Source: Bacteroides sp.
GTDB lineage: Bacteria; Bacteroidota; Bacteroidia; Bacteroidales; Muribaculaceae
Assembly (NCBI GenBank): GCA_023665145.1
Contig: JAMPEM010000003.1
Span: 49,219-113,218 of the forward strand
DNA: 64,000 bases
Reading direction: 5' to 3'
The translations under genes and the position numbers were made by a program. The notes under the pieces were generated by a model. The model was not told the origin of the DNA. It saw only the letters and a program-made list of their open reading frames with translations, and did not search any database. Positions 1 through 8,531 of this stretch are shown piece after piece (position 1 is the first letter of the stretch; every line of letters begins with the position of its first letter).

Positions 1-480
1 GACAAACAACAAGCGGGTAGAACCATTGTATCCCATATCCTTGTATTTTACAAGAACAGCATTTTCACCGTCAGGCGTGATAGATGTTACTACGCTTGGT
101 CCGGATCCATCTTGATGCTCTGTACGCAATACCCATACCGCATATCCTCCATCATCATATTCATTGGCTGCCTGCATTGCCTTCATACATTTGGATGTGC
201 AATAACGTGATATCACTGATTTGGAATTCGATCCTCCCAAGACGACATTGCCATATAGGTCACGTGCCACTTTCTCTTGCTCTGCAAATACAGCCTTGGC
301 TTCCTCCTCTTGCGCAGCCTTTATCGCAGCTGAGTCCACTTTCTCTTGCACTACCGGGGCAGCTTCTTTTTCCACCCGTGCAGTGTCTTTTTCTGTCTCC
401 GTCACTGTTTTTGGACCACATGCTGTAAATACAGACACCGCTGTAGCTATCGATAACGACAATAAAAATTTAGTCCTCAT
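1..480 (-). CDS. Lipoprotein, C-terminus cut by window edge (DUF3828-like?)
   Basis: Open reading frame of 160 codons starting at ATG 480-478 and running off the left edge without a stop. The N-terminus is a lipoprotein signal: charged start, hydrophobic stretch, then a lipobox with the cysteine at residue 21 (VFTACGPK). Residues 25-75 are charged, Glu/Lys/Ala-rich and probably helical. From about residue 80 (RDLYGNVVLGG, SRYCTSKCMKAM) the pattern resembles DUF3828/NTF2-like periplasmic proteins, a weak assignment made by eye. It is probably lipid-anchored in the outer or inner membrane; no function is claimed. The 5' flank is the repeat-rich gap 481-845, with a perfect 18-bp hairpin only 17 bases before the start codon. 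Confidence 0.75.
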   Translation of the reverse strand, partial: MRTKFLLSLSIATAVSVFTACGPKTVTETEKDTARVEKEAAPVVQEKVDSAAIKAAQEEEAKAVFAEQEKVARDLYGNVVLGGSNSKSVISRYCTSKCMKAMQAANEYDDGGYAVWVLRTEHQDGSGPSVVTSITPDGENAVLVKYKDMGYNGSTRLLFV

Positions 481-496
481 ATTATATTATATTTAT

Positions 497-535
497 TCAA
501 GTTTCTCAAGTTGCGGGGCAACTTGAGAAACTTGA
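497..535. repeat. Perfect 18-bp inverted repeat, hairpin A
   Basis: Left arm 497-514 and right arm 518-535 are perfect reverse complements with a GGG loop. The core (CAAGTTT...CAAGTTGC) is the same as in the 40-base palindrome at 42586-42625, so this is one copy of a dispersed intergenic palindrome. It would lie in the 5' leader of the lipoprotein gene, 17 bases from its ATG. A role as terminator, translation block or mobile palindromic repeat cannot be separated from sequence alone. Confidence 0.85.
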
Positions 536-536
536 G

Positions 537-606
537 GTTTATGGTTTATGGTTTATGATTTATAGTTTATAGTTTATAGTTTATAGTTTATAGTTTATAG
601 TTTATG
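537..606. repeat. Heptanucleotide tandem repeat, ten units
   Basis: Ten consecutive 7-base units, GTTTATG x3, ATTTATA, GTTTATA x5, GTTTATG. Three further units occur at 697-717 inside the neighbouring duplication. Such a tract is prone to slippage and so could vary in length between cells. It lies upstream of the lipoprotein start at 480. Confidence 0.85.
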
Positions 607-810
607 GAACGTCGTTGAGTTAAATTTTTCGATAATTTTCTAACCTCTAACCTTCAACCTCCTAACTTTTCGCAAGTTAAAGCTTGCGAAAGTTGAGTTT
701 ATAGTTTATAGTTTATGGAACGTCGTTGAGTTAAATTTTTCGATAATTTTCTAACCTCTAACCTTCAACCTCCTAACTTTTCGCAAGTTAAAGCTTGCGA
801 AAGTTGAGTT
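585..810. repeat. Perfect 111-bp tandem duplication carrying hairpin B
   Basis: Bases 585-699 match 696-810 without a difference at an offset of 111. Each unit has the heptamer GTTTATA, a unique AT-rich stretch, a pyrimidine-rich stretch (CTCTAACCTTCAACCTCC) and an 8-bp hairpin TTCGCAAG-TTAAAG-CTTGCGAA (669-690 and 780-801). The identity implies a recent duplication. The same pyrimidine stretch plus hairpin recurs at 42690-42742, so the unit is part of a repeat family. Confidence 0.85.
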
Positions 811-845
811 ATATGTATTTAATGGTTTTAAACTACCTCTAAAAC

Positions 846-2150
846 TTACTGATAACCATTCCATATAAAATCCATCACCTTGGCATTACGATGACGAATC
901 CTGAAGATGCAATTGGCAAACGGACTCCAAAGAAGAAAAATCGGTACGCCCCACCACAGTTTTACAGCCCCAAGTGCTTTTGCAGCTTTACGATATGACC
1001 AAATCCCAACTCCCCAAAATGCTGTCAAAAGCACAAATGCCACTACCGCCGGCCATGGGAAGGACGGAAGCATATTCATGATTGACACCGTTATAACAAC
1101 AATCGCACAAAGCAATGTAAGCCAAGTGCTTAGAGACAAAAGCCCTCTGCGAAGGAACGGACCTTGCGGCAAACTCTTCCGGGCAAGCATCTGCTGCTCT
1201 TTTTGCGACACTCGTATTCTTTCTGTGCTTGCGCCCCAATCAAGTTTTAGTAATGTTTCAGGACTTATCACTACAGATGTATTGTTGCAATTAGAAATCC
1301 GGCACACAAATATCTCTTCATCTCCGTAAGATTTACCTATAGTGTCGGCATATCCATTGATGTCAAAAAACAGATGTTTACGGAAAGCCATATTGTAACA
1401 ATCGCCACGATATGGATTACCTGTAATTGCTCTGCTCACCCATTGGGCTGTAGTCATCACATCATCGAATTGTCGATACCATTTGCCGGCTCCGGTGAAG
1501 TCTTTGAAATCATATACCGTGTCTCCAAGCACTACATCTACTGACGGATTGGCAAACGGCACTACCATCTCATAAAGCCATTCGCGTGACGGAATATGAC
1601 AATTGGAGGTAGTGGTGAGCACTACATCACCGGATGCACTTTTCATCCCCAAGGCCCATGCCAGCTTTCTTCGTGAGAGATGATGTGAATTGGGTGGAAC
1701 AAATGTAAGTCGGAGATTCGAATATCTCGACATAAAAATATCAGCCATATCTGAAGCCGCCTCCGAACCGCCGTCAAATACCACAATTACTTCAAACTCT
1801 CCATAATTCTGCTGCATCAGTTGGCGCAGATAGGCATCAAGTCTCTCTTCATTTCCAATAGCATATACTATTACGGACAGTGAAGGAAGCAATCCTGAAT
1901 CAATCCGAGCCTTTACATGCTCTGCCTGTTCATTATCATCATCTTCTTCAAGTACATAACAATCAGCACTACGCTCTGTTTTTTTCTCATCTTTTTCCTG
2001 AATGGGGCTTTGCACCTCCCTTTCAGCGTCTTCTGCTGCATATTTCCCCAGTCTGCGCAACGGACGCATGGCACAGCATGCACCTGCCACGGCAAACAAG
2101 AGCATCACAATCAATAAAGCGATGATTTCTATGTTAAGATATTGAATCAT
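846..2150 (-). CDS. Membrane glycosyltransferase family 2 protein, DXD motif absent
   Basis: 434 residues. A transmembrane segment at about 5-25 is followed by an acidic linker, a GT2-type domain (about 93-320; LSVIVYAIGNEERL, then FEVIVVFDGGS) and two or three C-terminal membrane spans (about 335-415). This is the layout of membrane-anchored GT2 enzymes that use nucleotide sugars at the inner membrane. The usual metal/nucleotide motif (TDADC-type DXD) is replaced by TTSNCHIPS, and no QxxRW motif is seen, so activity is uncertain. The stop of pldA lies two bases before this start, so the two genes are probably co-transcribed. The substrate is unknown; a role in surface glycan or lipid-linked sugar assembly is inference. 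Confidence 0.8.
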   Translation of the reverse strand: MIQYLNIEIIALLIVMLLFAVAGACCAMRPLRRLGKYAAEDAEREVQSPIQEKDEKKTERSADCYVLEEDDDNEQAEHVKARIDSGLLPSLSVIVYAIGNEERLDAYLRQLMQQNYGEFEVIVVFDGGSEAASDMADIFMSRYSNLRLTFVPPNSHHLSRRKLAWALGMKSASGDVVLTTTSNCHIPSREWLYEMVVPFANPSVDVVLGDTVYDFKDFTGAGKWYRQFDDVMTTAQWVSRAITGNPYRGDCYNMAFRKHLFFDINGYADTIGKSYGDEEIFVCRISNCNNTSVVISPETLLKLDWGASTERIRVSQKEQQMLARKSLPQGPFLRRGLLSLSTWLTLLCAIVVITVSIMNMLPSFPWPAVVAFVLLTAFWGVGIWSYRKAAKALGAVKLWWGVPIFLLWSPFANCIFRIRHRNAKVMDFIWNGYQ

Positions 2151-2152
2151 GA

Positions 2153-2992
2153 TTAGAATTCAGAAAAGAATTTTGGTTTGATGACTAAACCTACCCTAAG
2201 GTTGGATTGAAATTGCTTGAAATCAAGCAATCCTTCACCATATCCGTTGTAATATTGTACGAAGAAATATTGATTTGTCTGTTTATGCACTCGCCAATTG
2301 AATTCGAATATCGTGTTATAATTCAAATTCCATCCGGCTCGTTTGACCAATGTAAGCCCCCAACCGAATTTTTTGTCAGGTGTAGTGATTTGCACTCCAT
2401 GCTGGAATATTCCGGCATATTTGAGAATATCCTTATTGTGCATACCGTCAATAATCGGTATCCAATATTTTGCATGAACCATGAGCCAGTCATTCACCAT
2501 CACAGAGCCGGAAAGCGAAATCCTGTTCCACGAACGCGATTGTATCGAGTCTCGCCCATTACTTTCATGCTCTATCAAAAGCGTCATCTTTCCGACATAA
2601 CGTCCCTTATTGAAAAAAGGCTTCGTGATACCAATGCCGGGATTGAAATTCATATCCCGCATCGGCATCGAATTTTCAAATACATTCCAGAATGTCTTCT
2701 GAGTGTACATCAGAAAGAGAAATGTATTCCACGGAAGAGTGGACTTTGTAAGTCGCTGTGCTATCGATATTTGAAATTTCACACCGGAATTCTGTTTGGT
2801 AATCTTCGGACCTACCGGACATCCCACTGTAAAATAATTATCCTTATAAAGACCAAAATAGGGGCCGCTATACAATTCATGCTTAAGCGAATCGACAAAT
2901 TCCGTCTGATCACCGGGCTCTACAAGTTGGGCATTGATGCTCAATATCGTGCCAAGAATCATTGACAGTGTCAATATGATTTTCCTTTTCAT
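2153..2992 (-). CDS. pldA: Outer membrane phospholipase A
   Basis: 279 residues with a signal peptide ending near residue 21 (SINAQ). The family hydrolyses acyl chains of phospholipids misplaced in the outer leaflet of the outer membrane, as a calcium-dependent dimeric 12-strand barrel. The catalytic block EHESNGRDS gives His142 and Ser144, and the SWNRISLSG block supplies Asn156, the third catalytic residue. The rest is rich in alternating aromatic strands as expected of a barrel. The length fits the family. It lies in a minus-strand run: 18 bases after xseB and two bases before the GT2 gene. Confidence 0.92.
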   Translation of the reverse strand: MKRKIILTLSMILGTILSINAQLVEPGDQTEFVDSLKHELYSGPYFGLYKDNYFTVGCPVGPKITKQNSGVKFQISIAQRLTKSTLPWNTFLFLMYTQKTFWNVFENSMPMRDMNFNPGIGITKPFFNKGRYVGKMTLLIEHESNGRDSIQSRSWNRISLSGSVMVNDWLMVHAKYWIPIIDGMHNKDILKYAGIFQHGVQITTPDKKFGWGLTLVKRAGWNLNYNTIFEFNWRVHKQTNQYFFVQYYNGYGEGLLDFKQFQSNLRVGLVIKPKFFSEF

Positions 2993-3010
2993 ACCCCTTC
3001 ATTTTAACAT

Positions 3011-3208
3011 TTAGAGTGATTCAAGACATTTGCGAATATCCTCATCCGTCTGCTTAAGTTTCTCCCGACAAACCTTAAGCAGCTCCATGGCACGTCGGGT
3101 ATATTCACTCAAACTGTCAATATCACATTCATCCGACTGCATCTTGCTTACTATACGCTCAAGCTCAGCCATCGCTTCGGAATATTTCACATTCTTATTC
3201 TCTTCCAT
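3011..3208 (-). CDS. xseB: Exodeoxyribonuclease VII small subunit
   Basis: 65 residues from ATG 3208. A TTG five codons upstream (3223) is also in frame, but the ATG gives the normal family length. XseB partners the large subunit XseA to degrade single-stranded DNA. Typical features are seen: YSEAMAELERIVSKMQSDE (first helix), then DSLSEYTRRAMELLKVC and a Lys/Glu-rich second helix, forming a helical hairpin. XseA, which often adjoins xseB, is not in the window; here xseB follows a secreted dipeptidase gene by 16 bases and precedes pldA. Confidence 0.9.
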   Translation of the reverse strand: MEENKNVKYSEAMAELERIVSKMQSDECDIDSLSEYTRRAMELLKVCREKLKQTDEDIRKCLESL

Positions 3209-3224
3209 AATTTTTACCGACAAA

Positions 3225-4871
3225 TCACTTAATCAGGAACTTATCACCCGTTTCCTTGACTATATTCTCGTAATATTTCTTGTCATATCCGGGGAAAGAA
3301 GGGTATTCGGGCACTCCATATTCATTCTTGATGAAGTCACCATTTTCATCCACCTTCTTCATATTCCCATCCATAAATCGAACCATAAGATAGACAGCCA
3401 AATCACGATATTTGTCAGTAGTCTCATGCGCTATGGCTGCCCCCTCGTCATTGACAAGCTTCTCAAGCTCTTCAAAGTTGCCGGCATTGGCAAGCGAGGC
3501 ATAAAGTGAATCCTTTTCAGCACGTGAGGATGTGAATTGCTCCTCAAGAGCCGATTGCACTTTGCGGATGTCCGGAATCATAAGGTCATATCTATGATAT
3601 GCTTGATTTGCCACCCAATTGTTCATCCAGAAATTCGATTCCCAATCGAAGGTATTCACATCACCCTTGTCTATCTGGCGAGGAACTCGTGTCATCGAGC
3701 AATACATCGGCATATAAACACATGTATTTGCATCATCTGTACCAAACCATAACAGACCGCCTACCGGGTCGGGAAGCCAATCACGAGTCTGAGCCACAAA
3801 GCTCCATCCTGTCTGCTGCGTGGCAGTAGCACGTTCCATTACATAATGTTTCCCGTCCACTTCATAATCCATTGGACGCCAACGATAAGGCACCTTATTG
3901 GGACCGGCGCCCACATCCTGTGTCATGTCAAATGGAGTACCTTCATAATGGTCTCTCATTCGAGCCTTCATATCTTCCAGACTGACTTTCTTTTCCGGCA
4001 CGATATAAAGTGGCATCGGCTCGTCACTTGTGCCTGCGCACCACGCATAATATTTGTCAGCCTTGGGATCGAATGCCCGGAAATAAGACCATACTCTGGC
4101 GTCGCAGCCTCTACGATCATCTATCGGATGCTCCGAATATGCATCGGCAAATGCGAAATCCTCATCCTTACCGGTGAAATATCCCCTTTTGCGAGCGAAC
4201 GAAATGACGTCTTTGGAATATTTCACATTCTTTTTATCCTTGAGATTGACCTTTCTGATTCTGGGTTCGTTGGCATGTCCTGAGATAGCATCATCCGGAA
4301 TACGGACAGCCATCCATACCGCACCTTTCTCAGCACCTTTCCCGATAAGTTCCATCACCCATACTTCGTCCTTGTCAGCAATAGAGAACGATTCACCGGA
4401 AGACGCATACCCGTATTTATTCACCAAATCAGCCATTATATCTATAGCCTCACGAGCTGAACGGGCTCTCTCCAAAGTAATATATATGAGTGAACCATAA
4501 TCAATTATCGACTGACCTGTTGTGTCTTGCAGTTCCTTTCGACCGCCCCAGGTGCTTTCAGCTATCACCACCTGATGTTCATTCATATTACCCACTACAT
4601 TGTAGGTCTCGGCGGCTTCGGGTATCTCACCAAGCGGCTTGCCGGTATCCCATTCCACCACTTTGCGCACAGACCCGGGAGCATGTTTCCCACCTTTGGC
4701 ATGATGTAACATTCCGTAAAGATTATGGGAGTCGGCTGCGTAAGTCACCATTACCGATCCATCGGTTGTGGCCTTCTTTCCGGCTATATAGTTGGTACAT
4801 GCCAAAGCTGCAGCTCCGGCTGACAATATCAAAGAGAGCGCAAGGGCAGCACGGGTGTGTATTCGTTTCAT
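3225..4871 (-). CDS. Secreted C69-family dipeptidase
   Basis: 548 residues. A signal sequence (1-24) ends exactly before Cys25 (ALACTNYIAGKKAT). In family C69 (N-terminal nucleophile hydrolases related to PepD) processing exposes this cysteine as the nucleophile. Other family blocks are visible: TTDGSVMVTYAADSH, VGNMNEHQVVIAESTWGGR, RARSAREAI and DRRGCDARVWSYFRAF. Expected role: hydrolysis of dipeptides in the periplasm or outside the cell for amino acid supply. The gene follows the HIT gene by 18 bases and precedes xseB by 16, so the run is likely one transcript. Confidence 0.9.
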   Translation of the reverse strand: MKRIHTRAALALSLILSAGAAALACTNYIAGKKATTDGSVMVTYAADSHNLYGMLHHAKGGKHAPGSVRKVVEWDTGKPLGEIPEAAETYNVVGNMNEHQVVIAESTWGGRKELQDTTGQSIIDYGSLIYITLERARSAREAIDIMADLVNKYGYASSGESFSIADKDEVWVMELIGKGAEKGAVWMAVRIPDDAISGHANEPRIRKVNLKDKKNVKYSKDVISFARKRGYFTGKDEDFAFADAYSEHPIDDRRGCDARVWSYFRAFDPKADKYYAWCAGTSDEPMPLYIVPEKKVSLEDMKARMRDHYEGTPFDMTQDVGAGPNKVPYRWRPMDYEVDGKHYVMERATATQQTGWSFVAQTRDWLPDPVGGLLWFGTDDANTCVYMPMYCSMTRVPRQIDKGDVNTFDWESNFWMNNWVANQAYHRYDLMIPDIRKVQSALEEQFTSSRAEKDSLYASLANAGNFEELEKLVNDEGAAIAHETTDKYRDLAVYLMVRFMDGNMKKVDENGDFIKNEYGVPEYPSFPGYDKKYYENIVKETGDKFLIK

Positions 4872-4889
4872 TTTGAAGGTCGTTTATCT

Positions 4890-5282
4890 TTATTTGAAGT
4901 TCTCACAGATTGCCTCGGCTATCTGCTTCATCTTCTCAGGGTCGGGATTACTGATTTTCTTATTAAAATCCATATCACCTTCAGCCTTTAGTGGCACAAG
5001 GTGGATATGGGCATGTGGCACCTCAAGACCAAGTACTGTGACGCCTACCTTGCGGCATGGAAGAGCCTCTTTTATGGCCTTAGCCACCCTTTTGGAAAAG
5101 AGCATCATCTCCGCCAGGTCATCATCCTCCATGTCAAATATATAGTCCACTTCCTTTTTGGGCACAACCAAGGTGTGTCCCCAATTCACCGGATTGATAT
5201 CGAGGAAAGCGAAAAATTTGTCATTCTCTGCTATCTTATAGCACGGAATTTCGCCGGCTATTATCTTGGAAAATATAGTCAT
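4890..5282 (-). CDS. HIT family nucleotide-binding protein
   Basis: 130 residues, a single histidine-triad domain. The triad HAHIH (His90, His92, His94) is followed by LVPL. The N-terminal half carries FSKIIAGEIPCYKIAEND, the FLDINPVNWGHTLVVP core and the downstream helix. HIT proteins hydrolyse phosphoramidate or AMP-lysine-type nucleotide conjugates in the cytosol; the exact substrate cannot be told. It begins 12 bases after greA, a pairing I recall as common in Bacteroidetes, so they are probably one operon. Confidence 0.9.
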   Translation of the reverse strand: MTIFSKIIAGEIPCYKIAENDKFFAFLDINPVNWGHTLVVPKKEVDYIFDMEDDDLAEMMLFSKRVAKAIKEALPCRKVGVTVLGLEVPHAHIHLVPLKAEGDMDFNKKISNPDPEKMKQIAEAICENFK

Positions 5283-5294
5283 GGCTATTTTTTG

Positions 5295-5759
5295 TCAGAT
5301 TTCAATGTCGATGATCTCAAATTTCATCAAACCGGCCGGAACTTTTACTTCCACCACATCACCCTTCTTATGTCCAAGCAGAGCTTGCGCAATGGGGGTA
5401 TTGCTGGCTATCTTGAATTCTCTCAGATTGGCTTCGTTTTCTGTCACGATAGTATATGTCATCTGAGTGCCGTTGGCCACATTGCGTATCGTCACTTTAT
5501 TGAGAAGTTGCACCTCATCGGTGTTGAGCTTGCTTGAATCGATTATTCTTGCATTGGCTATCAACTCCTTTATTTTAGCAATTTTCATCTCAAGCATCCC
5601 TTGAGCCTCTTTTGCCGCGTCATACTCGGCATTTTCCGAGAGGTCACCCTTATCGCGTGCCTCAGCTATTGCATGTTTGATAGCGGGACGTTGAGCTTCA
5701 AGCTCTGAGAGTTCCGCCATTTTCTTGTCGTATCCTTCTTTTGTTAAATATGTTGCCAT
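5295..5759 (-). CDS. greA: Transcription elongation factor GreA
   Basis: 154 residues, standard length. The N-terminal coiled coil carries the tip motif GDLSENAEYDAAKEAQ with the acidic residues Asp39 and Glu42 that position Mg2+ in the RNA polymerase secondary channel. The C-terminal FKBP-like domain ends with PIAQALLGHKKGDVVEV. GreA stimulates cleavage of backtracked transcripts. A 6-bp hairpin (TTTCGC loop GCGAAA) lies just before the ATG, in the 84-base gap after queA, and could affect translation or stability. Confidence 0.95.
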   Translation of the reverse strand: MATYLTKEGYDKKMAELSELEAQRPAIKHAIAEARDKGDLSENAEYDAAKEAQGMLEMKIAKIKELIANARIIDSSKLNTDEVQLLNKVTIRNVANGTQMTYTIVTENEANLREFKIASNTPIAQALLGHKKGDVVEVKVPAGLMKFEIIDIEI

Positions 5760-5843
5760 CTTTTTTGGGTTTCGCTTTTAATGCGAAATGTTATATCTCC
5801 ATGGATGCTCCACGAAGTGTTTAATTGTATTTATTAAATTTAT

Positions 5844-6896
5844 TTATCTCAATATAAGCATTGCGTCGCCATAAGCGCCGAATCCGTATTTCTCCTTCAC
5901 AGCCTCTTTATAAGCTTGCATAATGAGGTCATATCCTCCAAAGGCCGCTACCATCATAAGCATTGTGCTGTAAGGCATATGGAAATTGGAAATCATCGCT
6001 GTACATACCGTAAAATCATAAGGGGGAAAGATAAACTTGTTGGTCCATCCCTTATACGGCATTATATGGCCGTTCATGCACACAGAGCTTGCAAGCGCAC
6101 GCATTACGGATGTCCCGACTGCACATACGCGGGCTTCGCGATCTTTGGCTTCGTTGACCATGTCCACAAGGTCTCCACTCACCTCCATCTCCTCACTGTC
6201 CATACGATGCTTGGTAAGATCCTCCACATCGATATCGCGGAAATTTCCACGACCGGAATGAAGCGTCACAAATCCACGGTCTACGCCCTTTATTTCGAGT
6301 CGTTTCATCAATTCCCGGCTGAAATGCAATCCTGCTGCCGGTGCCATTACAGCTCCTTCGTGTTCAGCATAAATACACTGATATCGGTCTTCATCGTCAG
6401 GCTCTGCCGGACGTTTGATATAATCGGGCAACGGTGGGTGTCCAAGTCCGAACAATACCTCCTTAAATTCGTCGTGGGGACCATCGTAGAGGAATCTCAA
6501 GGTGCGTCCGCGATTGGTGGTATTATCTATCACCTCGGCCACGAGTGAATCATCTTCACCGAAATATAGTTTATTCCCTATTCGTATCTTGCGTGCAGGC
6601 TCCACAAGAACATCCCAAAACTTATTTTCGTGATTAAGTTCTCGAAGAAGAAACACTTCTATCGAAGCTCCGGTCTTCTCTTTGTTGCCATAGAGTCGCG
6701 CCGGGAAAACGCGTGTGTTATTAAAAACCATCAGGTCGCCCTCCTCGAAATATTCAAGCAAATCCTTGAACATGCGATGCTCTATCTTGCGCTCCTTCAC
6801 ATTGACCACCATAAGACGACATTCGTCTCTATTGGCCGATGGATATTGAGCTATGAGCTCTTCGGGAAGTTTAAATTTAAATTGCGACAGTTTCAT
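5844..6896 (-). CDS. queA: S-adenosylmethionine:tRNA ribosyltransferase-isomerase
   Basis: 350 residues, full length. QueA transfers and isomerises the ribosyl moiety of SAM onto preQ1-modified tRNA to give epoxyqueuosine at position 34. Family blocks are clear: [67 protein letters not shown] and [19 protein letters not shown]. The last gene of the ftsX-DUF3098-uppP-truB-queA series, 77 bases after truB. Confidence 0.95.
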   Translation of the reverse strand: MKLSQFKFKLPEELIAQYPSANRDECRLMVVNVKERKIEHRMFKDLLEYFEEGDLMVFNNTRVFPARLYGNKEKTGASIEVFLLRELNHENKFWDVLVEPARKIRIGNKLYFGEDDSLVAEVIDNTTNRGRTLRFLYDGPHDEFKEVLFGLGHPPLPDYIKRPAEPDDEDRYQCIYAEHEGAVMAPAAGLHFSRELMKRLEIKGVDRGFVTLHSGRGNFRDIDVEDLTKHRMDSEEMEVSGDLVDMVNEAKDREARVCAVGTSVMRALASSVCMNGHIMPYKGWTNKFIFPPYDFTVCTAMISNFHMPYSTMLMMVAAFGGYDLIMQAYKEAVKEKYGFGAYGDAMLILR

Positions 6897-6973
6897 TTAT
6901 TTGTTATCTGTTTAAGCTTTGGTTCTCACCGCAGCTTGGTAATATTTCTCATCTTTCCCCTTCTCTATCCCCA

Positions 6974-7693
6974 CTATAATTTTTGCTCATACCAATCGGG
7001 AAATTCCAAATCTGTTTGAGCTATCATCGAGGCGGCTTGCTCTATGCTCAGGCAATCGTCTATCGATATATCACCGACTCTTGTACGACGAAGCCCTGTA
7101 AGGTGCGCCCCGCTTTCAAGTGCCTCGCCTATATCTCGAGCCAATGCTCTGATATATGTTCCTTTGCTACACACTATTCTGAGTCTTAGCACCGGAAGTG
7201 AAAAGTCCAACACCTCTATCTCACTTATTTCAAGAGGTTTGGCTTTCAATTCCACTTCTCTCCCCTTGCGTGCAAGGTTGTATGCTCTCTTTCCGTCAAC
7301 TTTGACTGCTGAATAGACGGGTGGCACCTGAAGAATCTTCCCGGTGAAAGACTTCAGCACCTCATCCACATCCTTGCGAGTGATATGCTCATATGGATAT
7401 GTTGCATCTATTTGCTTCTCAAGGTCATAACTCGGTGTTGTCGCACCAAGTCTTATTGTGGCTACATACTCCTTGTTTCCACACTGCAACTCTTCTATCT
7501 TCCCGGTAGCCTTTCCTGTGCATACCACAAGAACTCCGGTTGCCAGCGGATCGAGTGTACCTGCATGTCCCACTTTGAATTTCTTGACATGCAGACGTCT
7601 CTGGATGCCGCCTCTTACCCTTTTCACAGCATCAAAACTTGTCCAGCCGTATGGCTTGTCTATCCCTATTATCTCTCCGCTTACAAAGTCCAT
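6974..7693 (-). CDS. truB: tRNA pseudouridine(55) synthase
   Basis: 239 residues. TruB converts U55 of the T-loop of tRNAs to pseudouridine. The catalytic motif KVGHAGTLDPLATGVLVVC places the nucleophile at Asp48. DKPYGWTSFDAVKRVR, VPPVYSAVKVDGKRAYNLAR and the SKGTYIRALARDIGE block complete the fold. A short C-terminal extension is present rather than a full PUA domain. It starts three bases after the uppP stop. Confidence 0.95.
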   Translation of the reverse strand: MDFVSGEIIGIDKPYGWTSFDAVKRVRGGIQRRLHVKKFKVGHAGTLDPLATGVLVVCTGKATGKIEELQCGNKEYVATIRLGATTPSYDLEKQIDATYPYEHITRKDVDEVLKSFTGKILQVPPVYSAVKVDGKRAYNLARKGREVELKAKPLEISEIEVLDFSLPVLRLRIVCSKGTYIRALARDIGEALESGAHLTGLRRTRVGDISIDDCLSIEQAASMIAQTDLEFPDWYEQKL

Positions 7694-7696
7694 ATC

Positions 7697-8527
7697 TTAT
7701 TGCCAAAGGAGACAAATCACCCCCATTATCACACAATAAAGTGCAAACCAGACGAGTTTGCCACGCTTTACAAGGTTGAGCATCCACAAACATGCCGCAC
7801 ACCCCACTGCAAAAGCTGCTACAAAGCCGATTATCAATGCAGAGACAGAGATGCTTTCCGGCTGTATCTTTCCGGTTGCAAGTTTCATTACATCTATCAG
7901 TGCCTCTCCCATAATGGGAAGAATCACCATCAGAAATGAGAACGAAGCTATCTTTTCTCGTTTATCTCCGATTATTATACCGGTAGCGATTGTTGTGCCC
8001 GATCTGCTCAATCCCGGCAAAACAGCGACGGCCTGAGCACAACCTATCACAAAGGCATCCACCCAACCTATATCACGTCCGCGTCGTGAACCGAGCATAC
8101 GTCTTTTGACAAAATCATAGTCGGAGAAATGGGCAAATGTTAACAATAAAGCTGTAACACACAGACAAATACCTACCACCGTCAAATCATTCCCTCCAAA
8201 GAATCCTTCTATGGAATCCTTAAAGAACACTCCTACGATACCGATAGGAATACATGACACCAATATCTTGCAGACGTAATAGAAGTCATAATCTTTTTTG
8301 AATGTAAAGAAGCTAACACACAGCTTTTTAAACATCGGCCAAAGGATTACGATTGTGGAAAGCACTGTAGCGGCATGAAGTATGATGTCAAATATTATAG
8401 CTTCATCACCCGGGAGGTTAATCCCCAGTATCTCTCTAAAAATCTGTAAGTGACCACTCGAGCTGACGGGCAGATATTCTGCCAATCCTTGCACTATTCC
8501 CAATATCAACGCGTCAAGCCATTCCAT
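7697..8527 (-). CDS. uppP: Undecaprenyl-diphosphate phosphatase
   Basis: 276 residues, polytopic inner-membrane protein of the BacA family. It dephosphorylates undecaprenyl pyrophosphate so that the lipid carrier for peptidoglycan and other glycans can be reused; overexpression gives bacitracin resistance in other species. The two active-site motifs are intact: AEYLPVSSSGHL (Glu17, His26) and PGLSRSGTT (171-179, with Ser174 and Arg175). It sits five bases after the DUF3098 gene and three before truB. Confidence 0.95.
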   Translation of the reverse strand: MEWLDALILGIVQGLAEYLPVSSSGHLQIFREILGINLPGDEAIIFDIILHAATVLSTIVILWPMFKKLCVSFFTFKKDYDFYYVCKILVSCIPIGIVGVFFKDSIEGFFGGNDLTVVGICLCVTALLLTFAHFSDYDFVKRRMLGSRRGRDIGWVDAFVIGCAQAVAVLPGLSRSGTTIATGIIIGDKREKIASFSFLMVILPIMGEALIDVMKLATGKIQPESISVSALIIGFVAAFAVGCAACLWMLNLVKRGKLVWFALYCVIMGVICLLWQ

Positions 8528-8531
8528 AACA

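Larger units (their letters stand above)
481..845. other. Repeat-rich intergenic region
   Basis: 365 bases without a gene, between the stop of the GT2 gene (846) and the start of the lipoprotein (480). It holds, left to right, a perfect hairpin (497-535), ten heptamer units (537-606), and a perfect tandem duplication of a 111-base unit (585-699 equals 696-810), each copy ending in an 8-bp hairpin. I see no TAnnTTTG promoter on the minus strand here, so the promoter of the lipoprotein is not identified. Confidence 0.85.

Noticed and set aside
537-606. CRISPR array
   Set aside because: Units are 7 bases without spacers and there are no cas genes.
2207-2965. 252-codon plus-strand open frame
   Set aside because: Antisense to pldA, which has intact catalytic residues; the translation has no recognisable domain and low-complexity basic composition.
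5916-6548. 210-codon plus-strand open frame
   Set aside because: Lies wholly antisense to queA; Cys/His-rich translation is typical of a shadow frame.
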